From: Tepidanaerobacter acetatoxydans Re1
Lineage (GTDB): Bacteria; Bacillota; Thermosediminibacteria; Thermosediminibacterales; Tepidanaerobacteraceae
Length of the DNA stretch: 64,000 nucleotides
Reading direction: 5' to 3'
Assembly: GCF_000328765.2 (NCBI RefSeq)
Contig: NC_019954.2
Coordinates: 686,501 to 750,500, forward strand
In this document: one piece after another, positions 44,549 to 54,315 of the stretch
Layout of the letters: each line of letters begins with the position of its first letter
Position numbering within the stretch: position 1 is the stretch's first letter
Program-made: the position numbers and the translations under genes
The notes under the pieces: generated by a model
The model's database searches: none
What the model saw: only the letters and a program-made list of their open reading frames with translations
Told to the model about the DNA's origin: nothing

Positions 44549-45364
44549 ATGATAAAACAACTTTCTAAAAAGCAACAAAAACTAGTTAAAGATTTAATAA
44601 AATCCAAGAAAGCCAGAATGAAAAATCGCTGTTTTATTGTTGAGGGTTTAAAAAACGTAGCTGAATCTATAAAATCAAATTATGAAGTTAGGTTTGTTGT
44701 CATATCTGATGATTTTTTTAAATCAAATATTGGTTTCATTAAAATATTAAGCAAGCAGGTTTGCCCAAACCGATTATATCAAGTAAGAGACAATCTATTT
44801 AACGAATTGACTGATACGGTCACACCTCAAGGCATCATGGCAGTTATAAATTTCAAGGATACAAATATCGAAGATGTACAAAAAGAAAATTTCCTGATGA
44901 TTGCGCTGGATCGAATACAGGACCCGGGCAATATGGGGACGATAATAAGAACAGCTGATGCTGCCGGTGCCGATGCAATTGTTATTGGACAAAAATGTGT
45001 AGATATATATAATCCTAAGGTTGTACGCTCTGCTATGGGCTCCCTATTTCATGTACCAATAATTCAAACTGACGATTTGATAAAAACGCTCATTGAATTA
45101 AAAGAAAAAGGCGGGAAAGTAGTAACAACACATTTGAAGGCTAAAAAGCCTTATTATGATGTAAATTACATGGCTTGTACCATAATAGTTATGGGCTCTG
45201 AGGATGAAGGGGTTTCAAAAGAAATAGTTCGTATTTCCGATGAACTGGTTAAAATTCCAATGCCAGGCAGCGCTGAGTCTTTAAATGTCGCCATAGCCCA
45301 TGGAATTATGGTTTTTGAAGCGGTAAAACAAAGGATTAAGCCTGTACCCACAGCTTGTAAATAG
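44549..45364 (+). CDS. SpoU/TrmH-family 23S rRNA (or tRNA) 2'-O-methyltransferase
   Basis: A 271-residue SPOUT methyltransferase. The N-terminal substrate-binding domain has CFIVEGLKNVAESI. The knotted C-terminal domain has the three family motifs: LDRIQDPGNMGTIIRTADAAG, IVMGSEDEGVSKE and IPMPGSAESLNVAIAHGI. Such proteins methylate ribose in 23S rRNA (RlmB/TsnR-like), less often tRNA. The target is not clear from sequence. In many Clostridia this gene lies upstream of pheS, as here. The ATG at 44549 has only a weak ribosome binding site (GGGTGTCGG, 10 bases away). Confidence 0.9.
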   Translation: MIKQLSKKQQKLVKDLIKSKKARMKNRCFIVEGLKNVAESIKSNYEVRFVVISDDFFKSNIGFIKILSKQVCPNRLYQVRDNLFNELTDTVTPQGIMAVINFKDTNIEDVQKENFLMIALDRIQDPGNMGTIIRTADAAGADAIVIGQKCVDIYNPKVVRSAMGSLFHVPIIQTDDLIKTLIELKEKGGKVVTTHLKAKKPYYDVNYMACTIIVMGSEDEGVSKEIVRISDELVKIPMPGSAESLNVAIAHGIMVFEAVKQRIKPVPTACK

Positions 45365-45383
45365 TTTTATGCTGTGCTATAAT
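45355..45383 (+). promoter_or_regulatory. Promoter of yqzL and probably pheST
   Basis: TTGTAA at 45355-45360, 17 bases, TATAAT at 45378-45383 with TGC immediately before it (extended -10). I see no better promoter between yqzL and the T-box leader. Confidence 0.7.
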
Positions 45384-45418
45384 ATGTGTGTGTAAACCTT
45401 AGGAAAGGGTGGAGCACA

Positions 45419-45508
45419 GTGCCTATAGCCGAATTTTTTTGGAATATTTTTGAGGTTACCGGGTCTATTACGGCTTATCTTATTTATAGAGAATTGCTAA
45501 TGTCATGA
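45419..45508 (+). CDS. yqzL: YqzL-family micro-protein
   Basis: A 29-residue reading frame that starts with GTG behind GGTGGAG and ends TGA. The product reads PIAEFFWNIFEV then TGSITAYLIYRELL. This matches the YqzL family, whose members share the F-W-x-x-F..TG-I-AYL pattern and are under 50 residues. The function is unknown. It is easily missed by gene finders because of its size. It has its own extended -10 promoter and lies just ahead of the pheS T-box leader, so the transcript may run through both. Confidence 0.75.
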   Translation: MPIAEFFWNIFEVTGSITAYLIYRELLMS

Positions 45509-45514
45509 AATGCT

Positions 45515-45748
45515 ATGAAGGAGAGAGTAAGTGCGAGGATCCTTTTAGGGAGCGAAGGTCAAAGACTGTAAGCCTTTGCAGGGAGAATCCGCCGAAGTTC
45601 GCTCTGAAGCAGGGAGATCGAAGCCTAATAGGTAGTAAATCTCCCCGGTTTTCGCCGTTACGGAATTTGTGAGAGTTTGTATTTCAAACTAAAAAAGGGT
45701 GGTACCACGGAAGGAAACTTTCGTCCCTAGCTGGACGGAAGTTTTTTT
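45515..45748 (+). ncRNA. T-box leader for pheS-pheT
   Basis: The T-box sequence AGGGTGGTACCACGG is at 45696-45710. The terminator AAACTT-t-CGTCC with GGACG-g-AAGTTT (45715-45744) is followed by T's. Stem I has GAGAGAGTAAG near 45520 and the distal motif AGCGAAGG..GTAAGCC. The specifier is TTC (Phe) at 45598-45600 in the context CCGAAG-TTC-GC. Confidence 0.95.
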
Positions 45749-45780
45749 GTTATTTAATTTTATACAGGAGGTTAGTCAAC

Positions 45781-46797
45781 TTGAAAGAAGATTTAATGCA
45801 CTTAAAAGAAAAGGCCTTAGAAATTTTATCCAAGTCTGATAATATCGATGAATTAAATGAGCTAAGAGTGAAGATATTGGGTAAAAAGGGTGAACTTACT
45901 CAGATACTCAGAGATATGGCTAAATTAACTCCGGAAGAAAGGCCGATTATCGGTAAATTAGCAAATGAAGTAAAGGCAGACTTAGAGCAAAAGATTTCTG
46001 AGAAAATGCAGCAACTAAGGAAAACTTTAAAAGATAGTAAAATGCAACAGGAATTTATTGATGTGACTATTCCCACAAAAGTTTCCTTAGGCAGCAGGCA
46101 TCCGCTTACCTTGATAATGGATGAAATCAGAGACATATTTATAGGCTTGGGATATCAAGTAGCGGAAGGACCGGAGATTGAACTTGATTACTATAATTTT
46201 GAGGCTTTAAATACACCGCCGGATCACCCGGCCAGAGACGTTCAGGATACTTTTTATATAACCGATGAAATCTTGCTTAGAACCCAGACATCACCGGTTC
46301 AAATAAGAACTATGGAAAAACAACAACCGCCGTTGAAGATTATTGCGCCTGGCAGGGTTTTTAGATCTGATGCTGTAGATGCCACACATTCTCCTATGTT
46401 TCATCAGGTGGAGGGTCTTGCCATAGGTGAAGGCTTTACCATGGGCGATCTTAAAGGGACCCTTGTTGCTTTTGTACATGAGATGTTTGGCCATGATCGA
46501 AAATCCCGATTTCGTCCTCATTTTTTCCCTTTTACAGAGCCCAGTGCTGAAATGGATATATCATGCATAGCCTGTCAGGGGAAAGGCTGCCGTGTATGCT
46601 CTTATACCGGTTGGCTGGAAATACTCGGTTGTGGCATGGTGCATCCTAATGTTCTCTGCAATGTGGGCCACGACCCTGAAAAAATAAACGGCTTTGCCTT
46701 TGGCATGGGTGTAGAAAGAATAGCTATGCTTAAATATGGCATAAATGATTTAAGACTTTTTTATGAAAATGACCTGCGATTTTTAAAGCAGTTTTAA
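45781..46797 (+). CDS. pheS: Phenylalanyl-tRNA synthetase alpha subunit
   Basis: The catalytic chain of the tetrameric enzyme, 338 residues. The N-terminal coiled coil is followed by class II motifs: HPLTLIMDEIRDIFIGLGYQ, RVFRSDAVDATHSPMFHQVEG and FGMGVERIAMLKYGI. A small cysteine cluster, CIACQGKGCRVC, near residue 260 is common in this subunit. It starts with TTG at 45781 behind CAGGAGG. pheT begins 13 bases after its stop. Expression is under the Phe-specific T-box. Confidence 0.97.
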   Translation: MKEDLMHLKEKALEILSKSDNIDELNELRVKILGKKGELTQILRDMAKLTPEERPIIGKLANEVKADLEQKISEKMQQLRKTLKDSKMQQEFIDVTIPTKVSLGSRHPLTLIMDEIRDIFIGLGYQVAEGPEIELDYYNFEALNTPPDHPARDVQDTFYITDEILLRTQTSPVQIRTMEKQQPPLKIIAPGRVFRSDAVDATHSPMFHQVEGLAIGEGFTMGDLKGTLVAFVHEMFGHDRKSRFRPHFFPFTEPSAEMDISCIACQGKGCRVCSYTGWLEILGCGMVHPNVLCNVGHDPEKINGFAFGMGVERIAMLKYGINDLRLFYENDLRFLKQF

Positions 46798-46810
46798 GGG
46801 AGGAGTTCAA

Positions 46811-49207
46811 ATGCTGGTACCAATTAGCTGGTTAAAAGATTTTGTTGATATAAATGAAAAACCTGAAGAACTTTCAAAAAGACTTACTATGTCTGGTTCG
46901 AACGTTGAGGGCATCGAGTATTGGGGAACAGATATTAAGAATATAGTTATTGGCGAAATTCAAACAGTCCAAAAACATCCGGATGCCGATAAACTAGTAA
47001 TAGTATATGTAAATACAGGGGAAGAAACCATTCAAATTGTAACGGGAGCTACAAACATAAAAGCAGGGGATAAAGTTCCTGTAGCCCTGCATGGTTCGAC
47101 CATAACAGGCGGTAAAAAGATTAGAACATCTAAACTTCGTGGCATAGAATCGGCTGGAATGCTGTGTTCGGCAGAAGAATTAGGATTAGACGATCATGGC
47201 TTGCCTAAAGAGATGCAAAATGGAATATTAATATTACCCGAAGATGCTCCGGTAGGGAAGGATATTAAAGACTATCTTAATTTAGAGGATGTAGTTATCG
47301 ATTTTGAAATAACTCCCAACCGCCCTGATTGCTTAAGCATTGTAGGTGTAGCCCGTGAAACGGCAGCGACCTTCAAATCTAATTTTAGGATACCTGAGAT
47401 AAACTTAAAAGAAGAAGCTGAAGACTGTGTTAAAGATAATGTGAATATAAACATAGAAGCCGAAGATTTGTGCAACAGGTATGTAGCCCGCTTGGTGAAA
47501 GACATTGTTATAGAACCATCACCTTTGTGGATGCAGCGACGACTTCAAACCTGTGGTGTTCGTTCTATAAACAATATTGTAGATATTACAAACTATGTAA
47601 TGCTGGAAATGGGACAGCCACTTCATGCTTTTGATTATGATAAAGTCGAAGGACATTCGATTATTGTTCGTCGTGGGAAGACATCTGAAAAAATAGAAAC
47701 ACTGGATGGCAATATTCGCGAAATAAACGAGAGTATGTTGCTAATTACAGATGGTAAAAAACCTCTGGGCATTGCCGGAGTAATGGGCGGAGCCGATTCT
47801 GAAATAACTTCGTCAACCAAGTGTGTACTTATAGAATCAGCTAATTTCTTTGGCCCTAATATACGCAGAACATCAAAGCAGCTGGGGCTGAGGTCGGAAT
47901 CGTCTATGAGGTTTGAAAAAGGCATTGACCCAAATATTTGTTTGCAAGCTGCCGATAGGGCTTGTGAGCTTATAGAACAGCTCGGAGCCGGAAAAGTTTT
48001 AAAGGGATACATTGATGTTTTTCCCGGGAAAACCGCTCCAAAAGAAATACCTTTTAATCCGGATAAAATAAATAGTGTGCTCGGAACAGATATTCCTACA
48101 AATGAAATGGTAGATATATTAAACCGCTTGGAAATTACGGTTAATTCCACGGCAGATGGTATGAAGGTAATTGTTCCTACTTTCAGGTCAGATCTTGTAG
48201 AGGAAGCAGATATAATTGAGGAAATCGGGAGAATGTATGGTTACGACAGGCTACCTATTACTTTACCAACAGGTAATGTAACACATGGTAAATTAAGTGA
48301 TCATCAGAAATATATAAATGAGATAAAGGATGTATTAGTGTATAATGGGTATTCTGAAATATACACATATTCTTTTATAAGTCCAAAAGTTTTTGACAAC
48401 ATAAATGCACCGCAAAACAGTTCGCTAAGGCAGGCTATCACGCTTTTAAACCCCCTGGGAGAAGAACATAGCATAATGAGAACTACGCTTATGCCAAATA
48501 TACTTGATGTTATAAGTTTTAACTTGAACCACAAAGTAGATGAACTAAGATTTTTCGAAATTGGTGCTGCTTATTTACCTAAAGAATTGCCGCTTAAGGA
48601 GCTGCCTTATGAAAATAAGCGAATTGCTATCGGCTTATGTGATGACTCGATGGATTTTTATGATTTAAAAAGAGTAATAGAAACGCTATTTAAAAAGTTG
48701 CGGATTAAAAACTATAATTTCCTTCAAGAACAGCATTTTGCTTTCCATACGAGCAGATGCGCTAAAATTGTATTGGGTAATGATGTAATCGGATTTGCAG
48801 GAGAAATAAACCCTGATGTATTGGAGAATTACGAAATAAGTAAAAGAGTTTATATAGCAGAATTAGATCTTGATATAATATTAAGTAATGCCTCCGGTAA
48901 AGTAGGATTTGAACCACTACCTAAATTTCCAACTTCTGATCGTGATCTAGCAATAGTAGTAAATGAAAAAGTTCTTGTAGGAGATGTAATAAATACTATA
49001 AAAGAAAGTGCAGGCAATCTCTTGGAAAGAGTAGAACTCTTTGATATATATCAAGGGGGCCAGATAGCCAAAGGTTATAAGAGCATTGCCTTTTCACTGG
49101 TCTTTAGAGCAGAAGACAGGACTCTTACAGATACTGAAGTCAACGAAATCATTGAGAAAATAACAAAACATCTTCAAGATAAATTCAATGCTACTTTGAG
49201 AGAATAA
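46811..49207 (+). CDS. pheT: Phenylalanyl-tRNA synthetase beta subunit
   Basis: A 798-residue beta chain. An N-terminal tRNA-binding OB domain (about 40-150) contains VTGATNIKAGDKVPVALHGS. B3/B4 editing domain segments follow, including NNIVDITNYVMLEMGQPLHAFDYD. Then come B5, the synthetase-like core with EEIGRMYGYDRLP, and the FDX-ACB domain at the end (FPTSDRDLAIVV). It supports tRNA binding and editing of misactivated tyrosine. It follows pheS directly with GGGAGGAG before the ATG. Confidence 0.97.
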   Translation: MLVPISWLKDFVDINEKPEELSKRLTMSGSNVEGIEYWGTDIKNIVIGEIQTVQKHPDADKLVIVYVNTGEETIQIVTGATNIKAGDKVPVALHGSTITGGKKIRTSKLRGIESAGMLCSAEELGLDDHGLPKEMQNGILILPEDAPVGKDIKDYLNLEDVVIDFEITPNRPDCLSIVGVARETAATFKSNFRIPEINLKEEAEDCVKDNVNINIEAEDLCNRYVARLVKDIVIEPSPLWMQRRLQTCGVRSINNIVDITNYVMLEMGQPLHAFDYDKVEGHSIIVRRGKTSEKIETLDGNIREINESMLLITDGKKPLGIAGVMGGADSEITSSTKCVLIESANFFGPNIRRTSKQLGLRSESSMRFEKGIDPNICLQAADRACELIEQLGAGKVLKGYIDVFPGKTAPKEIPFNPDKINSVLGTDIPTNEMVDILNRLEITVNSTADGMKVIVPTFRSDLVEEADIIEEIGRMYGYDRLPITLPTGNVTHGKLSDHQKYINEIKDVLVYNGYSEIYTYSFISPKVFDNINAPQNSSLRQAITLLNPLGEEHSIMRTTLMPNILDVISFNLNHKVDELRFFEIGAAYLPKELPLKELPYENKRIAIGLCDDSMDFYDLKRVIETLFKKLRIKNYNFLQEQHFAFHTSRCAKIVLGNDVIGFAGEINPDVLENYEISKRVYIAELDLDIILSNASGKVGFEPLPKFPTSDRDLAIVVNEKVLVGDVINTIKESAGNLLERVELFDIYQGGQIAKGYKSIAFSLVFRAEDRTLTDTEVNEIIEKITKHLQDKFNATLRE

Positions 49208-49282
49208 AGGATTTCATCGGTATTTGAAGAATATTAATATTAGATGTTAAAAAACCGATAATAAATACTAAGGGTGGTTGGG

Positions 49283-49552
49283 ATGCCTAATGAAGCTAAA
49301 CCCTTAAATAGGGTTAAAGTAAATATAAATGGTGAAGATTATTATTTAAGAGGCACGGCATCTGTCGACTATATTAAAAAAGTAGCTCAATATGTTGATA
49401 GGGAGATGTTTAACCTTTCCAAAGATTACCCTAATTTGAGCCGCACCCGAATTGCAGTGCTGGCAGCTCTTAATATTACCGATGAATTGTTTAAACTAAA
49501 ACAGGAATATGAAGAGTTTTTAGCAACATTTGGAGATGAAGCAAAGGATTGA
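49283..49552 (+). CDS. zapA: ZapA-type cell division protein
   Basis: An 89-residue protein. A small N-terminal domain (KVNINGEDYYLRG..SVDYIKKVAQYVD) is followed by a helical dimerisation part (LSRTRIAVLAALNITDELFKLKQEYEEF). This is the typical ZapA layout. ZapA promotes bundling of FtsZ filaments at midcell. A GTG at 49274 overlaps the ribosome binding site AAGGGTGG; the ATG at 49283 is the better start. It lies six bases before polX, the usual clostridial arrangement. Confidence 0.9.
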   Translation: MPNEAKPLNRVKVNINGEDYYLRGTASVDYIKKVAQYVDREMFNLSKDYPNLSRTRIAVLAALNITDELFKLKQEYEEFLATFGDEAKD

Positions 49553-49558
49553 ACTATT

Positions 49559-51280
49559 ATGAGAAATTTTGAAGTGGCTTTTATTTTTAATGATATTGCC
49601 AATATGCTGGAAATAAAAGGTGAAAACTTTTTTAAAATAAGAGCATATCGCAAAGCCGCTTATACAATTGAAAATCTTCCGCTGGAGATTGAAGATTTAG
49701 CAAAGCAATCTCAATTACAGGAAATCGAGGGTATTGGAAAGGCTCTGTCGGAGAAAATTTATGAAATTATTGATACAGGCACATGCCGTTATTATGAAGA
49801 ACTTAAAAAGAATTTTCCGCCGGGCCTTGTTGAAATGCTTAAAATACCCGGTATGGGGGCCAAAAAAATAAAGCTCGTTTATGATTCTCTCGGCATATCC
49901 TCCATTGAAGAATTAGAAGAGGCTGCTCGCCGCCACAAACTCAGAACATTACCGGGTATTGGAGTAAAAACAGAACAGGCTATTTTAAAAGGCATACAGA
50001 CCTTAAAAAATAATTCGGACAAGATTTTACTGGCAACAGCCTTGCCCATTGCCGAACGAATTTCATCTATATTATCCGGCATGACAGAAGTTACAAATGT
50101 TGAGATTAGCGGCAGTTTGCGCCGCAAAAAAGAAATGGTAAAGGACATAGATATAGTCATAGCTACTGAAAGTCCGGAGGCAATATTGAAGGATTTTTTA
50201 AGGCTTCCATATATTGCCGAAGTCCTTGACCAAGATTTGAATAAAGTAAGTGTAATGCTTAACATGGGTATCAAACTAGATTTAAGTGCTGTAAAAACCA
50301 AGGCTTTTTGCGCTGCACTGCAGTGCTTCACCGGCAGCAAAGAGCATAATACTAAACTTCAAAATATCGCTACAAATATGGGATATGAACTGAATGAGCA
50401 TGGCATTTTAAAAAAAGAAAACAAAAAGGTATTTTATCCTAAAAGCGAAAAAGAGGTTTACGAAAAACTGGGAATGCCCTATATAATACCGGAGCTGAGA
50501 GAAGGGCGGGGAGAGATCGAGGCTGCTATGAAAGGTTGCCTGCCTGAGATGATAAAGCAGGAAGACATTCGCGGGGACCTTCATGTTCACAGCAACTTTA
50601 GTGATGGAGTAAGTTCTATGGAATCAATAGCCAAAAGAGCCAAAGCCCTAGGATATGAATATATAGCTATAACCGACCATTCCAAGTCCTTGAGAATAGC
50701 CGGTGGCCTTAATGAAAGCAGGTTAAAAGAGCAGATTGATATTATCAGGGATATGAATAACAAGCTTGAGGGAATACGCATTTTAGCAGGTGCCGAGGTT
50801 GATATATTAACCGATGGGACGCTGGATTTTGCAGATGATATTTTAAAGGAATTAGATATCGTTATTGCATCAATTCACAGTGGGTTTCGCCAAGACCGAA
50901 AAACTTTGACAAAACGCATTGTCAATGCTTGTCATAATCCTTATGTAAATATAATTGCACATCCTACGGGAAGAATTTTAGGCAGGAGAGCTCCCTATGA
51001 TATTGATATGGACTTGGTATTTGAAGCAGCGGCTACAACCGGCACTGTACTTGAAATAAATGCTTCGCCCGATAGACTGGATTTGAATGATGTGATGGCA
51101 AAAAGGGCAAAGGAGATGGGCATAAAAATTGCCATAAATACCGATGCTCATGACAAAGAAACATTGACGGACATGAAGTATGGATTATGGGTAGCAAGGC
51201 GAGGTTGGCTTGAACCCGAAAATGTTATAAATACTTTTTCCATTGAAAAACTTTTGGACTTTTTAAAGGTGATGCAATGA
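49559..51280 (+). CDS. polX: DNA polymerase X family protein with C-terminal PHP domain
   Basis: A 573-residue repair polymerase. The N-terminal 8-kDa-like domain has KGENFFKIRAYRKAAYTIE and helix-hairpin-helix motifs (EGIGKALSEKIYEI and KIPGMGAKKIKLVYDSLG). The palm motif is ISGSLRRKKEMVKDIDIVIA, in which the two aspartates bind metal. From about residue 338 comes the PHP phosphoesterase domain with DLHVHSNFSDG, ITDHSKS and a late INTDAHDKE, which in bacteria provides 3'-5' exonuclease or AP-endonuclease activity. It fills short gaps in base excision repair. Its stop overlaps the mutS2 start by four bases. Confidence 0.95.
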   Translation: MRNFEVAFIFNDIANMLEIKGENFFKIRAYRKAAYTIENLPLEIEDLAKQSQLQEIEGIGKALSEKIYEIIDTGTCRYYEELKKNFPPGLVEMLKIPGMGAKKIKLVYDSLGISSIEELEEAARRHKLRTLPGIGVKTEQAILKGIQTLKNNSDKILLATALPIAERISSILSGMTEVTNVEISGSLRRKKEMVKDIDIVIATESPEAILKDFLRLPYIAEVLDQDLNKVSVMLNMGIKLDLSAVKTKAFCAALQCFTGSKEHNTKLQNIATNMGYELNEHGILKKENKKVFYPKSEKEVYEKLGMPYIIPELREGRGEIEAAMKGCLPEMIKQEDIRGDLHVHSNFSDGVSSMESIAKRAKALGYEYIAITDHSKSLRIAGGLNESRLKEQIDIIRDMNNKLEGIRILAGAEVDILTDGTLDFADDILKELDIVIASIHSGFRQDRKTLTKRIVNACHNPYVNIIAHPTGRILGRRAPYDIDMDLVFEAAATTGTVLEINASPDRLDLNDVMAKRAKEMGIKIAINTDAHDKETLTDMKYGLWVARRGWLEPENVINTFSIEKLLDFLKVMQ

Positions 51281-53640
51281 ACAATAAAGTCGAAACTATT
51301 TTAGAATATGATAAGATAAAGAGCATATTAATGGAATACGCAGTTTCATCGCTGGCAAAAGAAAAGATAGCCCGCATGAGACCTTCTTCTGATGAGGATT
51401 TGGTCAAAATGCTCCAGAGGGAAACCAGTGAAGGTTTGGCATTACTCAACTCCGGAATCAAAATATCTCTTAGAGGAATCAAGGATATAAGAAATAGCCT
51501 TAATTTGGCTAAACTTGGGTCTGTACTTTCTCCGGGGGAGCTTTTGGATATAGCATCAACTATGAGAGCTGCCAGATTAATTAAATCTGCATGGAATGAA
51601 AAGAAGCCGGCAGACAGTGTAATCATAAATGAAATAGTAAATGGCTTGCATATATTTCAATCCTTGGAGGAAAAAATAGAAAAAGCAATTGTAAGTGATG
51701 AGGAAATAGCTGATAATGCCAGTCCTAAGTTGAGTTCAATCAGAAGACAGAAGAAGAATCTGGCCCAGAGCATAAGAAACAAATTAAATGAAATAATTTC
51801 CTCTCCTTACTACCAGAAAGCATTACAGGATCCAATAGTTACTGTTCGCCAAGACCGTTATGTTGTTCCGGTAAAACAGGAATTTCGCGGCAGTATTCAG
51901 GGAGTTATCCACGACCAATCGGCCAGTGGAGCGACGCTATATATAGAACCCATGGCAGTAATGCAGATGAACAATGAACTCAGACAACTTGAGATTGAGG
52001 AAAAGAAGGAAATTGAAAGAATTTTATGGGATTTTTCAAAAAAGGTACAGGAAAATTATGATTTTATTCATGATACATTATATGGTTTGGCTCATCTGGA
52101 CTTTATTATGGCAAAGGCAGGCTACAGCTTGGACATAAAAGGCACTGAGCCAATCTTCAATAATCGAGGATATATAAATATAATACAAGGAAGGCATCCG
52201 CTCTTAAAAGGTGAAGTGGTTCCCCTGGATGTGTATCTTGGTGATGAATTTAACATACTGATAATCACTGGGCCTAATACCGGAGGGAAAACGGTTGCTT
52301 TAAAAACCGTCGGCCTTTTTATACTCATGGCTCAATCAGGCTTGCATTTGCCTGCTCAAGAAGGAACTGAAGTTTCAATTTTTGAAGATGTTTTCGCAGA
52401 TATAGGTGATGAGCAAAGCATTGAACAAAGTCTTAGCACCTTTTCTTCTCACATGAAAAATATAAAGGAAATCCTTGACCTAGCTACGAAAGATAGCTTA
52501 ATAATTCTTGATGAATTAGGAGCTGGCACAGACCCGACAGAAGGTGCGGCTTTGGCTATGGCTATATTAAATTACCTTTATGAAAAAGGAAGCAGGGTTT
52601 TGGCTACTACCCACTACAGTGAACTTAAAACATTTGCCTTTTCTAAAGAGGGTGTTGAAAATGCCAGCATGGAATTTGATATACAAACCTTAAGCCCAAC
52701 TTATAGACTAACAATAGGGATTCCGGGCAAGAGCAATGCTTTTGAAATAGCAAAGAGACTTGGCTTAAAGCAAGAAGTGGTGGACTTAGGCAAAAGTTTG
52801 ATGGCTGAAGAAAGTTTAAAGCTGGAGGATTTGCTTACACATATAGAGCTGCAAAAGAATAAGGCTGAAGAAGAAAGGGAAGAACTGCGAGCTTTGAAAA
52901 CGGAATACCTAAAAAAAATCGATAGGTTAGAAGAAGAACAACAAAAACTGCGAATACAGCAGGAAAAAATTGTTGAAAAAGCCAAGATGAAAGCCCGATT
53001 GTTACTTGATAATATTGAAAGAGAAGCTGCACAAATTATAGAAAGCTTAAAAGATGCCGAAACAGAAAATCAAATTCATATTAGAAACAAGGCTGTAGAA
53101 CAAGCAAGGTCTTGGCTTAGAAAAACTGATGAAAAACTGCAGGACTCAAAAAATGCTTTAATTATAAACGCGGCAAAGAAATACAAAAAACCATTAAAAC
53201 CCGGTCTAAAAGTAAAGATAGCAGGTTTGAATCAAGAAGGTTATATTTTATCACTGGATGAAGCCTTAAAATCAGCTCAGGTACAGGTTGGAATTATGAA
53301 AGTAAATGTTCCGGCAGAAAGTCTTATACCTATAGAACAGATAGAGTTTGAGGAGGAAAAATCCAGGTATTCATCTATCGCTATGAGTAAAGCCAAGGAA
53401 ATTTCAACAGAAATTGACCTAAGAGGTCTTACGGTTGACGAAGCTTTGGCTGAAGTAGACAACTATCTTGATGATGCAATGATGGCAGGTGTGGCGAGGG
53501 TAACTTTAATACATGGCAAGGGCACCGGCGCTCTGCGTCAGGGAATAACAGATATGTTAAAAACCAGGTCGGATATCAAGGCTTTCAGATTAGGGAATAT
53601 GGAAGAAGGAGGCTCCGGTGTGACGGTGGTTGAATTGTGA
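51277..53640 (+). CDS. mutS2: MutS2 endonuclease/ATPase
   Basis: A 787-residue MutS2. The MutS core and lever helices come first, then the ATPase with Walker A ITGPNTGGKTVALKT near residue 330, SLSTFSSHMKNI and LIILDELGAGTDPTEGAALA. A coiled-coil/KOW-like linker follows. The C-terminal Smr nuclease domain (about 712-787) contains IDLRGLTVDEALAEVD and LIHGKGTGALRQGI. MutS2 acts in recombination control or in rescue of collided ribosomes, not in mismatch repair. Start ATG overlaps the polX stop, and the next gene overlaps its stop, so three genes are coupled. Confidence 0.97.
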   Translation: MNNKVETILEYDKIKSILMEYAVSSLAKEKIARMRPSSDEDLVKMLQRETSEGLALLNSGIKISLRGIKDIRNSLNLAKLGSVLSPGELLDIASTMRAARLIKSAWNEKKPADSVIINEIVNGLHIFQSLEEKIEKAIVSDEEIADNASPKLSSIRRQKKNLAQSIRNKLNEIISSPYYQKALQDPIVTVRQDRYVVPVKQEFRGSIQGVIHDQSASGATLYIEPMAVMQMNNELRQLEIEEKKEIERILWDFSKKVQENYDFIHDTLYGLAHLDFIMAKAGYSLDIKGTEPIFNNRGYINIIQGRHPLLKGEVVPLDVYLGDEFNILIITGPNTGGKTVALKTVGLFILMAQSGLHLPAQEGTEVSIFEDVFADIGDEQSIEQSLSTFSSHMKNIKEILDLATKDSLIILDELGAGTDPTEGAALAMAILNYLYEKGSRVLATTHYSELKTFAFSKEGVENASMEFDIQTLSPTYRLTIGIPGKSNAFEIAKRLGLKQEVVDLGKSLMAEESLKLEDLLTHIELQKNKAEEEREELRALKTEYLKKIDRLEEEQQKLRIQQEKIVEKAKMKARLLLDNIEREAAQIIESLKDAETENQIHIRNKAVEQARSWLRKTDEKLQDSKNALIINAAKKYKKPLKPGLKVKIAGLNQEGYILSLDEALKSAQVQVGIMKVNVPAESLIPIEQIEFEEEKSRYSSIAMSKAKEISTEIDLRGLTVDEALAEVDNYLDDAMMAGVARVTLIHGKGTGALRQGITDMLKTRSDIKAFRLGNMEEGGSGVTVVEL

Positions 53641-54098
53641 AAAGATTTTTGATAAGTGCGTGTTTAATCGGTTTAAATACCAAATATGATGGTGGAAATA
53701 ATATAGAGCCCTGTTTTTGTGAAATGGTAAAAAAAGGTGTAGCAGTACCTTTTTGCCCTGAACAGGCAGGTGGCCTGCCTACACCCAGAGATTGTTCGGA
53801 AATAGCTGATGGAGACGGTCGGGATGCAATAGATGGTAAAGCAAGGGTAATTACAGATAAAGGCCAAGATGTAACTGAAAACTTCTTAAGAGGAGCCAAA
53901 GAAGCACTAAAACTTACAAAGCTATTAAATGCGGATAAGGCTATATTAAAGTCAAAAAGCCCTTCATGCGGATGTAAATGTATTTATGACGGAACATTTA
54001 AGAAAAGCCTGCGCCGGGGAATGGGAGTTACGGCAGCATATTTACAAGAGCATGGTATCAATGTAATAGATTCGGATGAATACCTAAAACAGAAGTAA
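53637..54098 (+). CDS. DUF523-family cysteine protein
   Basis: A 153-residue protein of DUF523. It starts LISACLIGLNTKYDGG. It has CPEQAGGLPTPRDCSEI and the later KSKSPSCGCKCIYDG. The conserved cysteines suggest a metal or Fe-S site, but I know of no firm function. It starts with GTG at 53637, overlapping the mutS2 stop codon (GTGA), so it is translated with mutS2. A bidirectional terminator follows. Confidence 0.9.
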   Translation: MKRFLISACLIGLNTKYDGGNNIEPCFCEMVKKGVAVPFCPEQAGGLPTPRDCSEIADGDGRDAIDGKARVITDKGQDVTENFLRGAKEALKLTKLLNADKAILKSKSPSCGCKCIYDGTFKKSLRRGMGVTAAYLQEHGINVIDSDEYLKQK

Positions 54099-54156
54099 AG
54101 TAAAATGCCGATGATGACATATTCTTCAAAAATCCTTAATACCTAATCAGCATAAT

Positions 54157-54200
54157 AAAAAAACACTTTTTGATTCAATACGACCAAAAAGTGTTTTTTT
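54157..54200. terminator. Bidirectional terminator between convergent genes
   Basis: AAAAAAACACTTTTTG pairs perfectly with CAAAAAGTGTTTTTTT around a 12-base loop. Both strands end in a T run. The stretch 54201-54315 before the penicillin-binding protein gene shows nothing else. Confidence 0.9.
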
Positions 54201-54315
54201 ATTTAAACAAAGTTACTTATGTGATAGTTTTTCTCAAGTTTGACAGCCCAGATTAAAACACCGTGTCATGATGTAGACAAGGAAAACCTGCTAAATTCAA
54301 GGACTGATTAATTAG

